Assembly (NCBI GenBank): GCA_023131705.1
Contig: JAGLZG010000187.1
Coordinates: 1 to 7,591 of the forward strand
Direction: 5' to 3'
Source: Nanobdellota archaeon
GTDB taxonomy: Archaea > Nanobdellota > Nanobdellia > Woesearchaeales > B3-WOES
Length of the DNA: 7,591 bases
Notes under the pieces: generated by a model
The model's database searches: none
What the model saw: only the letters and a program-made list of their open reading frames with translations
Told to the model about the DNA's origin: nothing
In this document: in pieces, positions 5,369 through 7,591 of the stretch
Layout: every line of letters begins with the position of its first letter
Numbering within the stretch: position 1 is the stretch's first letter
Program-made: the position numbers and the translations under genes

Positions 5369-5838
5369 TCTAACTAAATGACTTTCAGATTTTAGTTAGA
5401 CGGACAATTTTGTTCTTTGATACTTAAGAGAAAGTAAACAATCGGTGTGGCAACCACCACCATGATGTTTAGTTTAAGCCAGTTTTTATCGTGTTTCTGG
5501 TATATTCAAAAACATAGTCATATTGTGGACATAGTGACCAGCACAATATGTTGCTCTTTATACCCCCTGTCGCTGTCAAGATAGCGAAATAACAGCTTAT
5601 CATAGAGAATGAACTGATACTTTTATACACGGGAATCTAACGACACCAGTTAAGATGTATATCTAACCGTCACGAACAGGGAGGGCTCGGCTGGTCCCAG
5701 CATTAATGGGGCTGCAAGAACAGAGCTTATAATTTATTTGTAACTTCTGGTCTTGTAGAGCAAAATCTTAAACGAAACTTGAGTATTAAATTTCAAAACA
5801 CATAATCTTTTTATTTTCCGATTTTCTAATCGGGAAAA
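5369..5838 (+). ncRNA. Large structured noncoding RNA candidate
   Basis: No frame on either strand codes here, yet the stretch holds many helices and a G+C-richer island (about 5560-5720) in an A+T-rich genome. Helices found by eye include: a 10-bp hairpin TCTAACTAAA/TTTAGTTAGA (5369-5400); GGTGTGG/CCACCACC with loop CAA (5444-5461); the 9-bp hairpin at 5519-5550; a possible long-range closing helix TTGCTCT/AGAGCAA (5551-5557 with 5757-5763); CCCTGT/ACAGGG (5565-5570 with 5676-5681); TCGCT/AGCGA (5570-5587); GTTA-GAT/ATC-TAAC (5649-5667); GCTG/CAGC (5690-5701); and a hairpin at 5814-5838. Boundaries are uncertain. I do not recognise it as tmRNA, RNase P RNA or a group I intron. Large phage RNAs such as ROOL or GOLLD would be comparable in size, but I cannot assign it. 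It may be expressed by read-through from the promoter at 5239. Confidence 0.45.
5519..5550 (+). repeat. Hairpin repeat, right copy, inverted relative to 5104-5135
   Basis: CATATTGTG (5519-5527) pairs perfectly with CACAATATG (5542-5550), enclosing the 14-nt loop GACATAGTGACCAG. The loop pairs with the loop of the left copy: nine contiguous pairs, two mismatches, then three pairs. The stems differ internally (TGCT versus TGTG) but each remains paired, which suggests that the hairpin shape matters. Confidence 0.6.
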
Positions 5839-5945
5839 CCCTCTATGCAAAAACTAATATAAAAAAGAAAAATTATTAAATTAAAATAACAAAAAAAAAC
5901 AATAACAAAACAAAATAATAAAAAAGAAACAAATTAATAATTAAA
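5839..5945 (+). other. Strand-asymmetric A-rich tract
   Basis: A run of A-rich sequence with almost no G: in 5881-5940, 45 of 60 bases are A and only one is G. It has no coding potential and no clear iterated unit. A T/C-rich stretch on the same strand follows at 6000-6040. It could be an easily melted region near a replication origin, an A-rich tail of the preceding noncoding RNA, or an upstream element. Nothing here proves an origin, since no initiator-binding repeats were recognised. Confidence 0.4.
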
Positions 5946-5946
5946 C

Positions 5947-6014
5947 AAAGAAGGGAAAAGATGTTCCATTTCTATTTTATAAAAATGTGGTCCCAAATGT
6001 CTTTTCTTTTCTTT
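5947..6014 (+). other. Long purine/pyrimidine hairpin
   Basis: AAAGAAGGGAAAAGAT (5947-5962) can pair over its full 16 nt with GTCTTTTCTTTTCTTT (5999-6014) if three G-U pairs are allowed. The 36-nt loop contains CATTT/AAATG. The 3' arm continues as CTTTATTTAG, so it might act as a weak terminator for the noncoding transcript ahead of the promoter at 6165. A 19-codon hydrophobic frame from the ATG at 5961 lies inside it and is not called as a gene. Confidence 0.35.
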
Positions 6015-6041
6015 ATTTAGTTCTTAATTCTTTTTATAAAG

Positions 6042-6166
6042 TTATTGACCAATCAATAATTGTGTATTCCAGTATGGAAAAGATAGGAAATTACTTGCAA
6101 ACAAACAAAATTATGATATGATTATATGTAGTAATAATTATAAAAATAAGTAAGTAATACACAATT
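6042..6166 (+). promoter_or_regulatory. Candidate operator region with two inverted repeats
   Basis: TTATTGA-CCAA-TCAATAA (6042-6059) is a perfect 7-bp inverted repeat. AATTGTGTATT (6058-6068) is repeated exactly in inverse orientation as AATACACAATT (6156-6166), 87 bases away, and the right arm overlaps the first two bases of the -35 box at 6165. This layout fits cooperative binding by a repressor with DNA looping. The adjacent winged-helix protein is the obvious candidate for autoregulation. The half-site TCAATA also occurs just upstream of the other two promoters (2289-2294, 5224-5229). Confidence 0.4.
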
Positions 6167-6193
6167 GCTTTTTATTTTTCTTTAGATTATAAT
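6165..6193 (+). promoter_or_regulatory. Leaderless promoter of the winged-helix gene
   Basis: TTGCTT (6165-6170), a 17-base spacer and TATAAT (6188-6193). The predicted start, 7 bases past the -10 box, is the A of ATG 6200, so the message would have no leader. The distance from -10 to ATG is identical to that of the promoter at 2305. A second overlapping TATAAT lies at 6193-6198. Confidence 0.65.
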
Positions 6194-6199
6194 ATAATC

Positions 6200-6427
6200 A
6201 TGCAAAACTCACTTAAAGGTTCCAATCTAAAAGCATATAACTTCTTATTGAGGAAGTCTGATAACGGTAACATTGCCGTGGTAATTTCGTATGCTGACCT
6301 TGCAAAGAGTATCAGATATTCTCCAGCTCACACCTTTAAGACAGTTCGTTTCTTGAGAGAAAATGACCTTATTGAAACTCAAAGAACTGGGAACGAAGCT
6401 TTGCAATATATTATAAATAACAAATAA
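6200..6427 (+). CDS. Small winged helix-turn-helix transcriptional regulator
   Basis: A 75-aa protein. A first helix at about 8-18 (NLKAYNFLLRK) is followed by VVISYADLAKSIRYSP (27-42), which reads as the second helix and turn. The recognition helix is at about 43-53 (AHTFKTVRFLR). The segment ENDLIETQRTGNEALQYII (54-72) forms the beta-hairpin wing. This is the compact wHTH plan shared by MarR/ArsR-like regulators and some replication-initiator modules; no ligand or dimerisation domain is present. It probably binds DNA in the 6042-6166 operator region and regulates its own operon, although this is inferred only from position. The start is fixed by the leaderless promoter. It ends four bases before the next ATG, so the two genes are almost certainly co-transcribed. 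Alternatively, it could be a small replication or excision factor. Confidence 0.65.
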   Translation: MQNSLKGSNLKAYNFLLRKSDNGNIAVVISYADLAKSIRYSPAHTFKTVRFLRENDLIETQRTGNEALQYIINNK

Positions 6428-6431
6428 CATT

Positions 6432-6665
6432 ATGGATAACGAAAATATAAAAGAAAAAGATATGGGAGGAGCTAACGGAGGAGGTGAAGAAGTTAGCGTT
6501 TTGCTTGATGCAGGAAGACAAATTAGTTTAACTATTACGGGAGAAGAAGCTGAAAGACTTTTGGTCTTGTTAGATGAGGAAATGCAAGGTGGCGGTAATG
6601 TTGTTGAAATGGCAATCTTATTGGCTATTTATGAAAACATTCACGATAAGTTGAAAGTTGAATAA
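6432..6665 (+). CDS. 77-aa acidic protein of unknown function
   Basis: ATG at 6432 in the ACATT-ATG context, four bases after the regulator stop. The N-terminal 19 residues are acidic and Gly-rich and look disordered (MDNENIKEKDMGGANGGG). The rest is a compact alpha/beta-type domain: a strand pair, EVSVLLDAGRQISLTITG (20-37), then two helices, EEAERLLVLLDEEM (38-51) and NVVEMAILLAIYENIHDKL (56-74). There are no cysteines and no catalytic signature. I do not recognise a family. As the partner of the wHTH gene it may be a cofactor or antitoxin-like regulator, but this is only a guess. The last bases and stop codon (from 6659) also form the 5' strand of the outer helix of the first pseudoknot RNA, so translation termination and RNA folding could interact. 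Confidence 0.55.
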   Translation: MDNENIKEKDMGGANGGGEEVSVLLDAGRQISLTITGEEAERLLVLLDEEMQGGGNVVEMAILLAIYENIHDKLKVE

Positions 6666-6758
6666 TGGGAAGTGGATTGTGGTGGTGCTTTAATTTATCA
6701 CTGGTTATATAATACCCACGGCAAAACTAACCACATAATGTTTTGCCCCCGTTATTCA
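6659..6758 (+). ncRNA. Pseudoknotted structured RNA, tandem copy A
   Basis: Five helices fit one compact fold. The outer helix P1 is TGAATAATGGG (6659-6669) with CCCGTTATTCA (6748-6758), 11 bp. A short helix is GTGG (6672-6675) with CCAC (6716-6719). Hairpin P2 is TGGTG (6683-6687) with CACTG (6699-6703). Hairpin P3 is GGCAAAAC (6720-6727) with GTTTTGCC (6740-6747). A pseudoknot joins TGTGG (6678-6682) to CCACA in the P3 loop (6731-6735). P3 abuts P1 without a gap. Copy B forms the same set with different bases. It lies between the regulator operon and the NUMOD3 gene. The fold is riboswitch- or ribozyme-like in size, but I cannot match it to a known class. Confidence 0.65.
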
Positions 6759-6786
6759 GTTTTTATAACTGATTGTTCTTTGAAAG

Positions 6787-6889
6787 CCAAACGATGGGAA
6801 AAGTGGAATGTGGCGGTGTCTTTTTCATACACTGGTTAATTTTAAGCCATAACAAAAATAATCACATAATGTTTTGTTTCCATCGTTGG
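6787..6889 (+). ncRNA. Pseudoknotted structured RNA, tandem copy B
   Basis: The same architecture as copy A, 128 bases downstream. P1 is 6787-6797 with 6880-6889 (CC-AACGATGG with CCATCGTTGG, one bulged A). The short helix is GTGG (6803-6806) with CCAT (6847-6850). P2 is CGGTGT (6814-6819) with ACACTG (6829-6834). P3 is AACAAAA (6851-6857) with TTTTGTT (6872-6878). The pseudoknot joins ATGTGG (6808-6813) to TCACAT (6862-6867). Compared with A, the outer P1 pairs are entirely different, two G-C pairs of P3 have become A-U, and the pseudoknot and short helix each swap a G-C pair for G-U. Single-stranded or tertiary positions such as ACTGGTTA and CACATAATGTTTTG are kept. Confidence 0.65.
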
Positions 6890-6921
6890 GTTTTGAACTA
6901 ATTAAAATAAATTATGAATAA

Positions 6922-7591
6922 ATGTATAAATATCTTATAACAAAAAATGTAAAAAAGTCATTTTCTAAAGAAACGAGAAAGAAAATGAGTATCGCGAAAA
7001 AGGGGAAACCGAGAAAAGGCAACCCAGATAGTTGGAAATGTAGTAAAGAAACGAGGAAGAAAATAAGCATTGCAAATACGGGGAAACTTTCGCCAAAAAA
7101 AGGAACTACTCTGTCAGACGAAATAAAGATGAGAATGAGTATTGCAAAAACTGGAGATGGTAATCCTATGTATGGAAAATATCATTCGGCAAAGACAAGA
7201 GAAAAGATGAGAAAAGCTAATTTAGGCAAACGCCATTCTGAAGAAACCAAAAAGAAGTGGAGATTAGCTCGTAGTAAACGTAGCAAATTGAAAAAAGAAC
7301 AAATTACAAAAGAGTATAAACAAGCAGGTATTCGTCAGGGTAAGACATACGCTGAATATCTTAAAGAAGATAAAGCAAGAAAATTGTTAAATAATAAAAA
7401 GGATTGTATGACAAAAGAAATAAAAGGAACAGATAAATATAAGTTTTGTAATCATCACCACGAGTTAGATGACAAACATCAAATGGTTGATTTTGGAGAT
7501 GGTAAGTTTGTTGCAAATAACGAGGCAATACTTTTATTAAAAGAATTGAATGCAATTGGATTGAGAACCCGAACACATCATATTGATAAAG
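6922..7591 (+). CDS. NUMOD3-repeat homing endonuclease-like protein (3' end outside window)
   Basis: The frame from ATG 6922 stays open to the window end (223 codons plus one base). Residues 15-120 contain about five NUMOD3-type repeats, each beginning with a Ser followed by a charged helix and a Gly-Lys turn: SKETRKKMSIAKKGK (15-29), SKETRKKISIANTGK (41-55), SDEIKMRMSIAKTGDGNPMYG (65-85, partly shown here as a pattern), SAKTREKMRKANLGKRH (89-105) and SEETKKKWRLARSK (106-119). NUMOD3 is a DNA-binding module of GIY-YIG and HNH homing endonucleases. No GIY-YIG domain precedes it and no HNH core is visible before the cut. A basic helix (123-160) then leads to CNHHHELDDKHQ (176-187) and a domain with GKFVANNEAILLLKELN and LRTRTHHIDK, which I do not recognise. 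An alternative ATG at 6914 has the local ATT-ATG context but stops after eight codons. A 3' extension is needed to identify the nuclease domain. Confidence 0.7.
   Translation, partial: MYKYLITKNVKKSFSKETRKKMSIAKKGKPRKGNPDSWKCSKETRKKISIANTGKLSPKKGTTLSDEIKMRMSIAKTGDGNPMYGKYHSAKTREKMRKANLGKRHSEETKKKWRLARSKRSKLKKEQITKEYKQAGIRQGKTYAEYLKEDKARKLLNNKKDCMTKEIKGTDKYKFCNHHHELDDKHQMVDFGDGKFVANNEAILLLKELNAIGLRTRTHHIDK

Noticed and set aside
5961..6020. 19-codon hydrophobic ORF (MFHFYFIKMWSQ...)
   Set aside because: Very short, no start context, and lies within the purine/pyrimidine hairpin; probably chance.
5086..6199. tRNA, tmRNA or group I intron in the gene desert
   Set aside because: I found no T-loop GTTCRA-type motif with an acceptor stem, no tmRNA-like ends and no recognisable group I core; hairpins alone do not justify these calls.
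6659..6889. Type III toxin-antitoxin (ToxIN-like) reading of the tandem RNA repeats
   Set aside because: Tandem pseudoknots upstream of a gene invite the comparison, but the repeat unit is about 128 nt rather than 35-50, there are only two diverged copies, and the next gene is a NUMOD3 protein, not a ToxN-like RNase.
6965..7250. DNA-level tandem repeats or CRISPR-like array in the last gene
   Set aside because: The similarity reflects NUMOD3 protein repeats (SKETRKK...) in one open frame, with variable units and no spacers.

Overview
The window is about 65-70% A+T by eye and densely coded on the + strand. It reads as part of a tailed-phage (or prophage) genome. The likely host is a Patescibacteria/CPR bacterium, possibly Parcubacteria-like, but this host call is an inference. 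It rests on four things: no visible Shine-Dalgarno sequences, a recurrent ATT directly before the ATG start codons, apparently leaderless promoters of the TTGCTT-17-TATAAT type, and a secreted protein with the poly-Gly linker plus C-terminal leucine-rich helix that I associate with Parcubacteria exported proteins. No terminase, capsid or polymerase gene lies inside the window, so 'phage' rests on the virion-like protein, the holin-like protein, the resolvase-like nuclease and two free-standing homing-type endonucleases.

Layout: (1) 3-2245 is the end of a structural/lysis block: a Pro/Ala-rich protein C-terminus, a 534-aa Gly-zipper virion/ejection-type protein, and an 83-aa one-TM holin-like protein. 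(2) 2286-3052 is an HNH endonuclease unit with its own promoter. A 38-codon leaderless ORF overlaps the HNH start by ATGA, and an RNA hairpin inside that ORF has a loop complementary to the transcript's own 5' end. (3) 3064-5085 is a tight co-directional run of two small membrane proteins, a 405-aa secreted protein and a RecU/Hjc-like nuclease. (4) 5086-6199 is 1.1 kb without coding capacity, full of RNA structure: a terminator, a promoter, an attenuator-like switch, a locally G+C-richer structured region and an A-rich tract. It ends in a leaderless promoter. (5) 6200-6665 is a small winged-helix regulator followed by a 77-aa protein of unknown function. (6) 6659-6889 holds two tandem copies of a compact pseudoknotted RNA fold, with compensatory changes in several helices. 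(7) 6922-7591 is a NUMOD3-repeat homing-endonuclease-like ORF cut by the window edge.

The most notable content is RNA rather than protein. There are two tandem paralogous pseudoknot RNAs (6659-6889). There are two attenuator-like units of the same design behind similar promoters (2286-2456 and 5221-5361). There are also two hairpins 400 nt apart with equal stem and loop lengths and complementary loops (5104-5135 and 5519-5550), which could kiss in a large noncoding RNA. All structures were derived by hand from base complementarity. No folding energies, database searches or alignments were run.
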